This document shows positions 12,616 to 25,700 of a DNA stretch of 64,000 nucleotides, in pieces. The notes under the pieces were generated by a model. It made no database searches. It was not told the DNA's origin and saw only the letters and a program-made list of their open reading frames with translations. Source of the stretch: Theristus sp. LFF4_11 (Eukaryota > Nematoda > Chromadorea > Monhysterida > Xyalidae); NCBI GenBank assembly GCA_030248135.1, contig JASANC010002583.1, forward strand, positions 1-64,000, read 5' to 3'. Positions within the stretch are counted from its first letter, which is position 1, and each line of letters opens with the position of its first letter. The translations under genes were made by a program, and so were the position numbers.

Positions 12616-13708
12616 CAAGTTCGATTTGTCGTGCAGTCTGCAAATCTCTGTCGTCAAAAAAAACTGGTGTTTTTTATCACCCTGTTGATCGAAACGCAAA
12701 CACTTCGTTGAGACGTTCAGAAAGAAACGATACAAACTGCGCGCTGAAGGACGAAACCAAGTCCGAAATAATTTGTGGACTGAACGACAGAGCAGAGGCG
12801 AAAAAGTCATTGATTACACAGTGGATTTATTGCGAGAGCAAACCACTGGTCGAACAAATCAGTCAAAACGCAATGCTAGATGCAGACGGGAGACGCGCAT
12901 TCAGCTGTAAAATGACGACGTGAAAGAAAAAACAGCGCGTGTGCACGTGTTTGAAAACATGATTGCATTTCACTCTAATCTGAGTTTAAAATTGGTCATA
13001 TCAGATTTTCTCGAGTTGACGAGTTTTTTTCTGTCAAACTTTGGCATTCCAGTGACAATGTTGGCCACAAATCAGTGCACGTGTGTGTTTTTATGTGACA
13101 TGCAATCATGTGCATGTAATGACACACAGACATACACACGCGACATAGAAGTATTTCATGATCAGTCAAATCATATTGATTGAGCCGGGTCGGTGTCCAG
13201 ATGGGAAAAACACGACGAGTCTGAATGGAATGAAACGTCCAACAGATCCAAAGCCTCATCGATGTTTTATTTTCATTATATCCTGCACGTAACGACGGAG
13301 AATGTGATGATTGCCACCAATGTTGTCGCATCGCGTTGTTGTTGTTGTTGCAGTGTCACTATTTCGGTTTCCGGTAGAACACGTGAAAACAGGATACTTG
13401 ACCGCATTGTTACTGCGACTGCCGTGATTTTCGCTTTTTACACATGCAATTTTCCTGGCAAACAAACGCTGCATTTCAATCAATTCTATAGTGGCATTTT
13501 GAACAACACTCGCAAACTTTGGCACAGACTTGCAGTGTTTCAAAATGACCTGAATCTTTTTGCGGTGCGAGAATTTTTAAACTCAAATGTATACGCGTGT
13601 TTGTTCTTGATGAAAAGTCAAAATGAGACAGACACGCAGATGGAAATGATCTTTGAAACACTCCCAGAATAATCAGTGCAATCGAAAGCCAACCTTTTAT
13701 GGGTCTGT

Positions 13709-13714
13709 TTTATT
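13709..13714 (-). terminator. Candidate polyadenylation signal (AATAAA) of the calpain gene
   Basis: The minus strand reads AATAAA about 165 nt downstream of the calpain stop codon, a usual distance for a 3' UTR end. There is no direct evidence of use. Confidence 0.4.
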
Positions 13715-13876
13715 CTTTAAACAGATAGTTCACAAGTCAACTGAAAAGCGAAATGTTGAACACAAAACAAAGCGATCACCATTGTTTGTAAAATTGAAGG
13801 CACCATCAATAGCGTGAATCACAATGTTGCAAAATTCCAAAAATACCAAAATCAAGCAAGAATGAATTGGCAACAA

Positions 13877-16800
13877 TCACAAGTACAGCGTATCGTCGTA
13901 GGTCGCGAGTTCGATGGTGAGTGTGCCGTGCATTGGCGGGTCAGTCGTTTTATAGCCGGACAGTGGCACGTCGATTCGTTTGTTTTCGTTGTCAATCGGC
14001 GCATGCTGCTGCACTCGGCCGAGGAATGAGTCGCGCATGTAGTTCGAATCCCACAACTGAAAGTGAAGCACATACGGACAGAGTTCTTGTGTATATGGCC
14101 TGCATGTTCACGGACGGACACGCAGAAAAAGTACTGAAGAAAAACGTCGACAAGCATTGTGAGAATAAAGCCAGCCAATATACCAATGGAAGCACTGGTT
14201 ACTCAACAGATTTGTTGAGTAGTTACTTTTTAGTAGACTCAAACAGTAGCCGTTGATTGGCTGCACATCGTTGTTGTTCATGGTCCAGAGATGGGAAAGG
14301 TAGTGACGCATTTTGGCCGATCGAGCGGGCTCGGTCGGGTGTGGACGCTGTGTAGGAGCTGCATCGTTGTCCACGGCTGCACACCGTCGTGCTTGCATAC
14401 GCCCCATAGTCAAACTCAGCCAACCAACGGATCGACTGCAGTGATGAACGAGTGCAACCATAACTGACCTCGATTTCGATGACTTGCTCCGGCTTTTTGC
14501 GATAGAAGATGTACTCCACGTTGAACTGCGGACTGTTGCTGCCGCTGACGTAGTTCGTGCGCTCTTTTTCCGACTCACATTTCACGATGCAGTACGGATC
14601 CGATGCTAGAAAAAAAAACCAGTTTTCCATTTCAACAATTTGGCGAAAATTTAGATTGTCAGACGATATGATTAGGATAATACTGACGCACAGCACAACG
14701 CAGACACCACGACCACACAGCGTCAGACAGAAACTTCGCGGCTGCATTACGTAATTGACAGATTCAAACCAACAGACCATACCATCTTTGCGATTGGCGT
14801 CTTCCAAGTTCCTGGCATCGACCAGTTTCAGGCGTGTCACACAGCAGATCTTCCTCGTGAAGCAGCTGCACAAGCCGGCTGACGGCTGGTGTTCGGTCAG
14901 TTCGCTGAGGGAAAAAAACAGTAATCTCGAAGATTAACGAAAAAAAACTGAAACAATCAGCTGCAGAAACTGTCAAAAACTTGATTGGTTTGCTTTTGAA
15001 CTCGTCTTAAAAATACAGGTCGCACAGGCTTAAATGCAGTTTTTGAATGGCCCGATCTGACCCTGATAGAGAAACAGAACAACCAACAAACAAGCTGACA
15101 CCCGAAACTTCCAGCACCACCAAAATGTGCAATACCCTTAATTTCAAATTCAAGCAAGTCAATCAGCTATTATCTTTCTTATTGAGCGTGTCGTAATATG
15201 CAATTGCACGCACGGATAGGAAAACTGTTTCACGACTGCGCGGCGATTTGAACTCATCAAAAGTAAACGTAATCTGACGCAGACTTTTGCAAGAAATTGA
15301 AAGAATAAAATTAATCATAACTTTCTCCACATGAAGGAATTTATTCAAATTCTTATTCGAACTACGTTCGAAACACAGCGCGTTCAGTTTTCAAGTGTGC
15401 GGCTTTTGCACACATTCAACATTACTCGGCCTCCTTGCCACGAAGATAATAACCACCGACCGGGCGGTGACGGCATCCGGCGACGCGATGCGCAGCATGA
15501 ACGCGCCGCGTCTGCCAGCGTCAAACGTGGTCGGCACAATCACGTAGCGCCCTTTGCGGAGGTCACGCAGCTTCAGGAACACGGAACGCGTTGGACTGTA
15601 CTGCGACGTTGCAACGCCCTCGGTCTGTTGGTGCACTCGATACCTGGCAAACAAAACCAATCAGCAATTTTCAGTGAATCTGGCTGAATATGGCCTTTGA
15701 GCTGGTTCCACAACAGTAATGCCTCCACAACAATTGGGTTTAAATGTATCGAATATAACGCCGTAATTTGAGGCACCTTCTGTTGTTCTCCACTCTCATC
15801 ACGTGCATGCCGATCGTCAAGTAGCCGATTCGTTCTCGTTTGCCTGCCGGCGAATCGTCAAAGTCTTTTTGCGACAGCGAAATGTTCAATTGCTGCAGAG
15901 AGCTGCTGGTGACGTCGACTAGATACTGAAAGCGAAAGGGCAAAAAATGAGGATAAGAAAACAACGTCTGCAAAGGTCTCTTAGGCAACGCAGTCATTGT
16001 ACCTGTGGATTGCAAAGGAATGTAGCAGTGTTGTTCGCACAACCGCCAGCGCGATCCTGGAGACCGCCAGGTTTACTCGATTTCGTCCATTCGCCGAAAA
16101 AGATTTCTTCATGGAAACGTTTCGACGAGAAGAAGCCGGTGCTGTTCACGTGGCACACGCTGACCGTCGTGAAGAAATGGCAGAAGTCGTCCCAGTTCAT
16201 CCTGAAAGCGAAATTTCATAGGGTAAATTCGGCAGTTGAAAGTGTGAGAAACGTTGTTTCCAATAAGAAATAAGAATCTGCACACCAAAATTCTCCGTCC
16301 TCATCCACAACGATGCCGAGTTCCTTCTTTTGCGAGTCAGTCACTTTGTTCCATTCCGGTGACCTGAAACATGGTTTGACTATTTGTTTTGGCGTGATTG
16401 TTGCATGCAGAACACTGGAACATGAAATAAAGTTGGTCCAAATTTATTAAAACCAGCATCCAAGCAACGAACAAACAAGCAACGCCCCCCCCCCCCCACC
16501 CCGACGCACCCATCCGACCAGGCGCCATTCCACTCCTTTTCACCCCACGGATTATGCAGACGGACCATGCGAATTTTCTCGTTCGAACTGAACATCTCAA
16601 AGAGGCCGCGTTGTTTGTTGTCGAGCTCAATCTGGTGCAGTGCAGTGATCGCGTACGCGTGGCCACGCAACAGACCGCAGTCCAACGGCTTCTCGACGTC
16701 TTCTTTTGTGCTGGCCTGCACATCAATTGAACGCACCACGTCTCATCAATTAATTCTCGTTTGTTTGCAAACAAAATTTAAATTTCAGACAGGGAAGAGA

Positions 16801-18446
16801 GTTTTTACTGCATAGGTTTGCAAGGACGATTGAAACTTTTCAGATGCCAAACAACAGCAGCCGCATCCAGTGGTTGGTTATGTTGCCAAAGAAAAGTCAT
16901 CCCTTTTTCTAAAAGCTAATTTGATTGCACCGTGAGGTGTGGTTGGGGTTGTGTGGGTTTGAATGTTGACTGTTGGATTGTATTGTTATTATTTTTACTT
17001 TAAAAGCGAATAATTACAGAAAGAATGTAATCTGCCAATGGTACTGAGAAGATTCCCATATTTTGCACAGATCCTTTTAATTCGTCGCTGGGCGACCAGT
17101 GTTTTGCCTTTTTTACCTTGATTGCAGCGACCATGAGCGCCTTGTAACTGAAGTGTTCTTTCAAATCGTAGAACAGCGTTTGCCTGGCGTGTGATTCCTT
17201 GCTGTAGACGGATTTGCCTGAGAGGTCAATGTTCTCCGGAACACCACCAGACACTTCGACCAGCGCGTTCGACAGTTGGCCGCCACTGAGCGCTTCGTAG
17301 CAACCGTACATTCTGAAGTTGAACATTTTCCTCGTTGTCCTGTTTTTAACAATTGAATTTGAACTTTTTCTTTTGTTTTTTTTGTTCCACGCCCACCTGC
17401 ATACCACCTACACATACGTTATCGTTTTTGTAAAACATATTGCTGAGTCGTAAAATCGCAGACAAAATCTGAATCAGGCAAACAAGCGTAAACTGAACGG
17501 TCTAACTTTGCGAACGCTTTTTCGAGCAATGCACTCCAGAATTCGTTGTTTGTCTTCGACCGTCCGTAGCACAGTTGCCCATTTCGCGTCGGCAGAAAGT
17601 CGTCAATTACAATTTCGTTCCAATGACCCCAGCGCCAAAGTTGAAAGCGAAAAATGCTCGCATCAAACTTGTCCGACCCCCACTCCTGATCTCGACGGTG
17701 TGGAATCACCTGGCAACAAATGTGGCAGGTTTAATTTATTTTGTAGGGAAAAAACTTCTGAGATTAAAAACATTTGGGATGGCGATTGTGATATTGGAGA
17801 TTTATTCAAACGTGTCGGACAAAAAGGACGTCATTTGCTTCAAACACCCATTTGTTATGCTAGGCACCAGAATTTCAGCCCGCCTTTTCACGTGAAAAGG
17901 TCAGCAGCCAACCTGAAAGCTAGATTTGTTTTGCTCTTTGCATGACAAAAGAATGAATATTTAGAGCACATGACGTCATTTTGGTCCGACGACACGTTTA
18001 GAAAAAACTATACAAAGTTTTTTCTCCCAGTTCAGTTGTTCACCTTGTCCAACAGTTTTTTATTGTGTGTCAACGCAGAGCAGGCAGCGACAAACCAGCA
18101 GTTGCCAAGGTCGCCCTGTGTGATGTCGTTGATGTCTGCACCGTCAACGAACAGGTGAGGCTCTGAGACAAGATCCTGCACGAGCAAGTTAAGAATTACA
18201 GAAACTGGTGCAGCACCTGAGAATATCTTGGACTTGGATCTCACTTGACAGCAAACGTAAAAACAAACAAGCGTTCAAAGAACCAACACAGGGCCGTTTC
18301 CAAACGATGTCATGCCGTGCGTTTTCGTCAAAGAACAACGACGCCGTGTCAGGCGTGAACTCCGGATCGACGAACTTGTTCTGCTCCTGTCTGCATCTCT
18401 TCTGCAGCTCTTCGTAGTTCTGACCACGGAAACGCACCGGCGCCAT
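13877..18446 (-). CDS. Calpain-5/TRA-3-type cysteine protease, complete
   Basis: About 640 residues in eleven exons, all joining in phase. The start at 18,446 (MAPVRFRGQNYEEL) matches where calpain-5 proteins begin. Domain order: N-terminal NYEELQKRC...WKRP; protease core 1 with catalytic Cys near residue 79 in QGDLGNCWFVAACSAL; core 2 with catalytic His in GLLRGHAYAIT and Asn in LHNPWGEKEWNG; domain III (ending GRYVIVPTTF...GAFMLRI); and a C-terminal C2 domain (SDPYCIVKCESEKERTNYV, FNVEYIFYRKK, LWDSNYMRDSFLG). It lacks EF hands, which with the C2 domain places it in the CAPN5/CAPN6/TRA-3 group. All three catalytic residues are present, so it should be an active calcium-dependent intracellular protease. 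In C. elegans TRA-3 acts in sex determination; that role here is not shown. Exons run 18446 to about 18285, about 18178-18047, 17709-17507, 17312 to about 17106, then 16.72-16.5, 16.36-16.28, 16.2-16.0, 15.92-15.79, 15.64-15.46, 14.90-14.78, 14.60-14.47 and 14.06-13.877 kb. Confidence 0.95.
16484..16500. repeat. Poly-C run in a calpain intron
   Basis: A run of about 14 C, then A and CCCC, lies just inside the intron after the calpain Asn exon. It is a simple homopolymer. Confidence 0.9.
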
Positions 18447-19736
18447 TTTGCCCTTTTTTGGGTGATGCCTTTTGTGTGGCTGTCTGATGGCGGCCGGATG
18501 GAGTTGCGTGCTGACACACCCTTCAAAACATTGTCATCTGAAAACAAGGACACAGTTTACGTTTGCTGCCGTTTTGTTATCAGAAGCCAAAAGCTGAAGA
18601 AAAAGGCAGAAATTTTGATTGGGTGCTTGCGCGGTTGAATAGTTTTGCGAAATTTATTTATTACACACTATCGAAAAGCGATTGATACTGGTGGAAACAA
18701 GAAAAAAGCAGCCAAACAAACAGCACAAACATTCAACACTGTTGCACGTACAAATATATGCCAACGCAAATACGACTGGAAAGCACCAACAACAATCCAA
18801 TGCATTGCTCACAATTTGTTGCAGTGTGTTGTGGAGTCACGGAAAAAATGCACAATTTCACAGAAACAATCCGCGACACAGTGCAGTTTTTGCACATTCA
18901 CCATTTGGTGTTTTTATGAACTCACCAATAACGTGACAACCTTCATGACAACGTAGCTTTTGTTCTTGACAGCAAGCGAACCCCAATTTCGTGAGTGATT
19001 GCCAGGCGTGAACTACTGTTTTGAAAACGTTCTCTTGGCACTTTTCAACAGATTGCAACGACAGTGCTGTAATAATGTTGTGCGCAAGCTGTCATATCAC
19101 AGAAAAAAAACACGTCAGGCGGGTTGTGTGTTGGGTTGCAACAGCACTGTTGAAATTTCAACTGGAGAAAAATGAGAAAGCGACGCAGTTTTTTTCAAAG
19201 ACGCGTTTATTGATCAAGCAAGTGAGCTGTCTTCATTGACTGTCTGTCTATTAGTCATCACTTTCATTGTCATGTTATGTGTTCTTGAACTTTGCTGGTC
19301 CGCTTTTAAAAATGTTGTTCGAAAGTTCGTCATGAGACTGCTTTGTTTGTGAGCATGCATGTGATTTTGGCATCTCTCTTTCGTTGGCATTTACGTCGAG
19401 TTATTAGAAGTTTCAATCTTTTTTTAATGTTCATGTGCTCGGCTGTGAATGATGGAGTTGCTTTTCTTGAAGTTTGGTCGTGTGGTCTCACATTTGAACG
19501 CATAACATTTGAGAAAACGTCCGCGTAAAACTAGCACATGTCACATGTGTACAAAACTGAATACAATCGCTGAAAGTATTTGACTGAAAAGCAACTTTAC
19601 AACAGAAAACACAAGGCGTAAACATTGGCTGCTGAAAAATTCACATGGCGTTCAAACATCGTCAATTGATGGCACCAAGCGTCTTACAAAAATAAAAAAA
19701 CCTTATAATATAATCACCAAAGTTCCGTATTGCCAG
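18447..19736. other. Intergenic region upstream of calpain and downstream of stomatin
   Basis: This holds the calpain promoter (minus strand) and the stomatin 3' UTR. The sequence is AT-rich with no exon, tandem array or inverted repeat I can support. Confidence 0.5.
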
Positions 19737-22700
19737 TCATAGCCGTTGTTTGGCGCGTTGTTGTTTCAGGAAATGCTTGATGAAATCGACCGGCAACGGA
19801 AACAGAATGGTCGAGTTCTTCTCGGCGGCGATCGAGCTCATCGTCTGCAGGAAGCGCAGCTGCAGCGCGCCCGGCGACGTGTGAATCGTGTCTGCGGCCT
19901 CTTTCAGTGCCCGACTCGCTTTTTGCTCACCTTCTGCGGCGATCACCTGGAAAAACGCTGAATTAGATGCGAACTGAGTTAAGCTGTTGAATGGACCATT
20001 CAAAACACCAAATCGAGCAAGTTGATTGCAAGCGCATCGCATTGCTGGTTCAAGTGGAGGGGCACTGTCCGGTCTCCGGTGGCGTATCCCGAGCTGTGTC
20101 CGTGTCCCGCGTCGTGTGCTGTGCCCGTCACGGTCGCAAATTTTTATTTAAATTTTATAATTGCGCGTTTTTTAAATGCAGTTTTTATTCTCGGCGGAAC
20201 ACGACGCCGGACACGCCACCAGACACGAGAGTTCGGATATTTTTTTAGCGTGGGCCGGGTGACCAGATTTTTAAAAAAGATATCCGTCTGAATTTCTAGA
20301 TCTAACGATGACCAACTTTTGCCCGAGCCTCCCGCGACGCCTCAGCCTCGGCGGCCATGGCTCTTTGCAGTTGCACTGGCAGGCGAACGTCTTTGCTGCA
20401 AAATAAACGAATCGATTTTGAACCTGATTCCAATTTGAGGGGTTTTCTTTAGGGATAAGCTTGATTCGAAGGTGGCTAATTAAACCATATGTACATCAGT
20501 GCATGTTTTGTGACCCATGCTCTCACAAAAACTGTCGGTTTGTTCTCGCAGTGCGCCTGTGTGCATCACACTCACATTTCGACGCGTTCAACCTTGATGC
20601 CCCACGAACCGGTGGCGTCGTCCAAGAGCTCCTGGAAAACGGCGTAACAAAAACACACTGAAAAACCTAAAACGCAACAAGAACAATATCTGAACCAAAA
20701 ACACGTTCACTTCACAGAATTGTACGTCGTGCGAAAAGTTTGAATTACCCAACAAGCATAAAAATGCAATAAGCAGACGAGCAAAGTGTTTTGGTGGTGG
20801 TGCTCTCGAAAACTGGCATTGTTGCACGTGCACAGACCAATGTGCCACATTCAGAACAACAGTGTTGCAACATTGAAAATGTTAAGATTGCATGCAACAA
20901 GACGATCTTTAATTTTATCATGAATTTGCACTCGGTCGAATCAAAAGTTGACATAAAATTGTTGATACGTCAAAACTGTGCCAGGAATGAAACTAAGGAT
21001 CGCCTGTTTTCAATCTTATACCAGCGCAACACTTACATCTCAACCCGTTCAACTTTTATGCCCCAGTTGTCCGTGGCCTCGTCCAAAATGATCTGATCAA
21101 CTCACGAATCTTATTTTGCAACATTGCATGGAGTTCACTAGAATTGGCTGCACATTTCAACTTGCGTCCTCATGGTTGGCATAAAGATGAATTGAGATAT
21201 TACTGAGAAAGCAGCAGGTAGCATTATCGAGAAGATAACACAACTTTTACAGTCAACGTTTGGTGTTCGCTCTTTTCCGCTTCCTTGCGTTCACTGAACA
21301 AGGACAATTTGATGGCGCCACAAATTTGAGTTGCCGCGCAATTTATGACACATTTTGCTATGCGTGCGTGCGAACGCTTTGAGTGTGGCAAGCGGCGAAA
21401 GGCTCGCACCTGCATGGCGTTCGCGAGCGTCTCGCGGTCGGAGAGTATCTCTGCGAGCGAGCGCGTGCCGAGCATGTTGCGCAGCGTCGTCTGTGCGAGC
21501 AGCCGTGTGCTGTGGTGGGCGTTCTCGACGTTCGCCACGGACACGGTCGCGTTGCTGACGCGGTAGTACACGACGGCGTCCACGCTCACCGTCACAGAGT
21601 CCTTCGTCAGGATCTGCAATGCGACGCCACGTGTGCAAATCCGGTTCCACAGCGGTTTTTGGAATGATGTGACGGCAGGATGTCCATTAATAAGTGAACC
21701 ATAAAATCGAAATTGTGTGAAATAATTTGAACACTGCTGCGGAACTGGGTTTATTATAGCTTCGCTTCAACAAATCACATGCAGCTAAAACGTTCTCAAA
21801 ATGCGGAAAAATAAAGAACTCAACCTCTTGCGGCGGTACATCGAACGACACAGTGCGAAGGTCAACTTTGGTGTACGTCTCAATGCACGGCAGCACAAAA
21901 AAGATTCCTGAAGCAAAAGCGAATGAACGGATTGGTATTCATATTTAAAAATTTTGAAAAAATGATTTTTGAAAAACAGACAAAATCATCGCAAACATTT
22001 TTTTGCTATGAACAAAATGCTACAAAATGAACAGTTACTATGAAATTTGCTTTTACATTTTGCCGATGTTTCAAGAATGGATTTCTGATGTTTCAAGGTT
22101 CCATTTTCCCCGACAATTCATTTATTTTTGAAAAAAAATCGCAAATACCTTTTGAATTTCCGGTTTGTACCTGAGAACTAACAGCCAATCAGCTGATGCC
22201 TGAAAACTTTCAGACCCGACTGTGAACTGACCAGGTCCTTTTGCGCCACCGTCCAACAGTCGGCCAAGTCTGAATATCACAGCACGTTCGTACTCTTGCA
22301 CAACCTGTCATGCATGCAGTGAAAATCGGAGACATGTTACACACGATATGAATACATTGATCTAAAAACTGACACAAATGTTGATGTTGATGCCGATGCA
22401 ATAACAGTGATGTGGATGTGAAAACGCGGGTTGAAAGACATTGTTTCAACCTGCATATGGTAACGAAAACCAACCTTGAGGCAAAACACGATTGACAGTG
22501 GAAAGGTGGCGAGAACAATCAACCATGAGAGGCCGGTGAGGATGTAGCCGCAGACGCCCATGCCCTCGTCAAGCTCGTCCACTGAAAATAGAAACACAAA
22601 CTTGACGTCCTAAACCTTTTTTAAAAAACGAGTTGAGACATTTATTTAGTTAGTACCGTATTACCCCCATTAAACCCCCCCCCCCACCATTAATCCCCCC

Positions 22701-25700
22701 CACCAATAAACCCCCACCCCCCCGACCAGTTTCCAAATAATCCCCCCCACAAATAATCCCCCATGGGGGATTATTGGAGACCTGTTTGAAACACATACCC
22801 AGCAAATTCAGTGGCTGGTTGCAGTGAAAATGATGAAATTGTGCTACCAAAGGCCCCAAATGGGTGAGTTTATAGTAATTTCATTACAAAAGGCTGTTAT
22901 AAAAGGAAATTTCTATGTAGCGTAGAAGTTTCTGCGACTTTCTTGCCTGCCATGCAAGGTATTTTTGCCATTTTTCAACAAACCCCCACCCCTAGAATTT
23001 TTTTGTAAATAAACCCCCCCCCCACCAATAATCCCCCCCCACCAATAAACCCCCACCCCTAAAAGTCGCTGACGTATTAATCCCCCATGGGGGTTTATTG
23101 GGGGTAATACGGTATTTAGTTGAGACAAGTTTGTTGAAGTTCTACAAATAGCCGGTGGTCAACACCTGTGAAGACGCTAAATCTTCTTTTGTGTGCGTGC
23201 CAATTTTAGTTCTAGAGCCGCAGCATGTTCAGCTTCAAGCCGCTATCGAAACTATTACTCACAATCCATATTGTTTCCGTAGTAGGAAAGTTTCAGAGCT
23301 GAGATCGATTCACGTCGCTGCTGGCGTTTCTGTTTTGCGAATATGATCGGATTCAACGTGAATCGTCGATGTCTGTTGCTCGCAGGCGCTCGGATGTTCG
23401 TGATCGAACCGTGACTGCAAACGCACTGGCTTTGCGCGTGCCACCAACAAACGCACTGGCTTTGTGTGCAACAAACAGCACGCGCTGGCTTTGTGTGTCA
23501 CACATAAACCCACTGGCTTTGTGTGCCCCAAAAAAATTCACTGGCTTGTTTGTCATCAAAACACACTGGCTTTGCGTTCGTACTATCAAATGCACGGCTT
23601 GTGACACCAGCAAACCAAAAACTTGCTGAACAAGCAAGCGGTACTTGAATATTTGGCATTTGTCAGCAAACAAGCAATTTGTTCGTGTTTTTCAGATCGT
23701 TACACACGCCTATTACGGTATTATTGCTTCCGCGGAAACGCACAAACTGGCACCAAAAGAACAAAAATCATATTTCCATTATTGTTTGCTCAGTGTGTTG
23801 AAGTACAAAAAAATGTACGAAGAAATAGATTCATTTGCTCGCCGAAAACGCTTATAAACAACTGCTACGTTTATTATCCGCAAAGGATTTTGCTTTATGG
23901 TTTTCAACAAATGCAATTTTTACTGCTCCTGACGTTAATGAGATTTAAAGAAAAAACGGTTTCAGGCACACCGAGCCTCCGGAGACGCTTGTACAAAAAA
24001 TCTTAGCTGCTGATTGGCTGCCGTTGTGTTCTCCAATGCGTTGCAATTTCTCGTTGCAACCAAACAGCTCACTAATTTTGAAGGTTTTGAAAAAAGAACC
24101 ACTGCACAGAACCCGCGTATGCATTCGACTTTCTTTGCTGAACCTGCTTTCGGTGTGTTCATTTTGAATAAGCTGAGCATCCTGCACGGAGTCAATGGTT
24201 TCGTGATCGAACGATTCGTCGAAATCAAGATAAACCGGTGCTGGACTCTGTCGGTCGATCGTGTCAAACGTGTGATGCTCGGCAAGCACGGTCACTCGAC
24301 GTGCCTTTGCGTTTTGATCGCCCGTTGCTGCACCCCCGGCCATCGCTGACTTGCGTTGCACTTGAATTTCGGTTGCACGACTACCTTTCATGACCGATAT
24401 GTTCACTTTTGCAGCAGTCAGTAGGGATTCAATTGTTGAAAACACAGAAACTCAGTAAAATGACAGGATTTATGTTTTAATTCAACATAAAAGATTTCAC
24501 TGATTACTTAGAATTTCCTTCAAGCAATTAACGTTGCTGTCGTGCGTGTGGACGCACAGCGCGCGGCTTCTAATTCCCGAGACTGGTGATTATTGAGTTT
24601 TTATAAAAGAACGACAACAAAATAAATATTTTGAAAACAACAAGAAAAGACGCCTGTCGAAGAAAAGCGTGCCGTGCCATGCGTTAATGAGTGTCAGACA
24701 AACACAACAATGTTTTTTATATCGAAAGTCAAGCAAAAAAATGAAGCAAATAAAAGAAGGCTATGTAATTGAGGGCTCTGCACCGCTTAATCAATTTGGC
24801 TGGGCGCCGCAGAAAGCTGCACTTCAAATATTCTGATGCTGAGCATCAATTGACTTTTATATGAAAGGCGTGTGTTATCAGACAGCTTCGGCCACATAAA
24901 AACTGCACCATGGAGTCAAGTGGAACAGTTATGGTCATGAGAAAGGAAGAAATTGAGTGATCTTGAAATATCGCTTCAAAAGAGCTAACAGACAATTAAA
25001 TTTTTTACACTCTGTATCAAGCATGTGCAATAACAGCCATTTATTTATGTTCAACCACCGTTTGCATTTTAAACTTATGCGCTTAAAAATTACCGTGGCG
25101 TACCTTGTGAGTGACACCAGCATCATAAAAAAGCGCTCGTTCTGCACGTAAAGCAATACGGAGCTAACGGATGTTTGACATAAAGGAACGAAAAATACTT
25201 TTTAAAAATTCAAATTTGAAGTAAACAAGAGCACAAGACAGAAGCACTGAAATGTTTACAGCTGTTTCATGTGTGTGAAAATCTCAATTTTAAGTGAACA
25301 GTGGCATGTTTTGTTTTCTCCCGATCTACTGATCGGACTACAGTTCCATCCTTAGCTCTTCACGATTTCAAAAGTCCCAAGGTTGCATTCAATTCGTTTC
25401 AAGACCGCAACATGGTAAATTACAGTAATAATTGGGCCTGGAGAAAATCAGGCGTTTCTGTTTGAAAATCTTGTTAAGAAACGTGCGAAAATCACAGGAT
25501 TGCATGTAAAACTGCAACTTTAAGATAGTGTCTGAGTGTGTGTGCGCTGATTATGAATGCCTGCCAAGAAACTGAAGCTTTTTCAGTAAACCGACTCTGA
25601 CTAAGCTTTTTGCAGAATTCGACACTGTCACATGCCCGCTTCGCATCGTGTGGTGGTGGGCATTTCACGGTTAAAAGCAAAGTCTCGTTTCGTTGTGCCA

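Larger units (their letters stand above)
12193..13876. other. Intergenic region with a C-free G/T tract and AT-rich sequence
   Basis: This lies between the start of the multi-pass membrane gene and the end of the calpain gene, both on minus. It contains the 304-nt C-free tract listed separately. From 12,616 to 13,876 I see no convincing exon. Open stretches of 87-159 codons lack an in-phase splice context or recognisable motifs. The calpain 3' UTR must lie in 13.7-13.88 kb. Confidence 0.5.

Noticed and set aside
12346..12810. 154-codon proline-rich minus-strand frame
   Set aside because: It is the translation of the C-free/G-rich low-complexity tract (CCC and CCA codons on the other strand), not a protein signal.
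14037..14055. tRNA B-box-like gttcgaatccc on the plus strand
   Set aside because: It is the complement of calpain coding sequence (LWDSNYM) and there is no cloverleaf or A box at the right distance.
15163..15348. Minus-strand stretch LRQITFTFDEFKSPRSRETVF as an extra calpain exon
   Set aside because: The flanking calpain exons join perfectly in phase without it (SPDAVTA-RELTEHQ), matching the family alignment, so it is intronic.
23417..23600. CRISPR array
   Set aside because: Core and spacers are both degenerate and unequal, no Cas genes exist, and the context is a eukaryotic intron.
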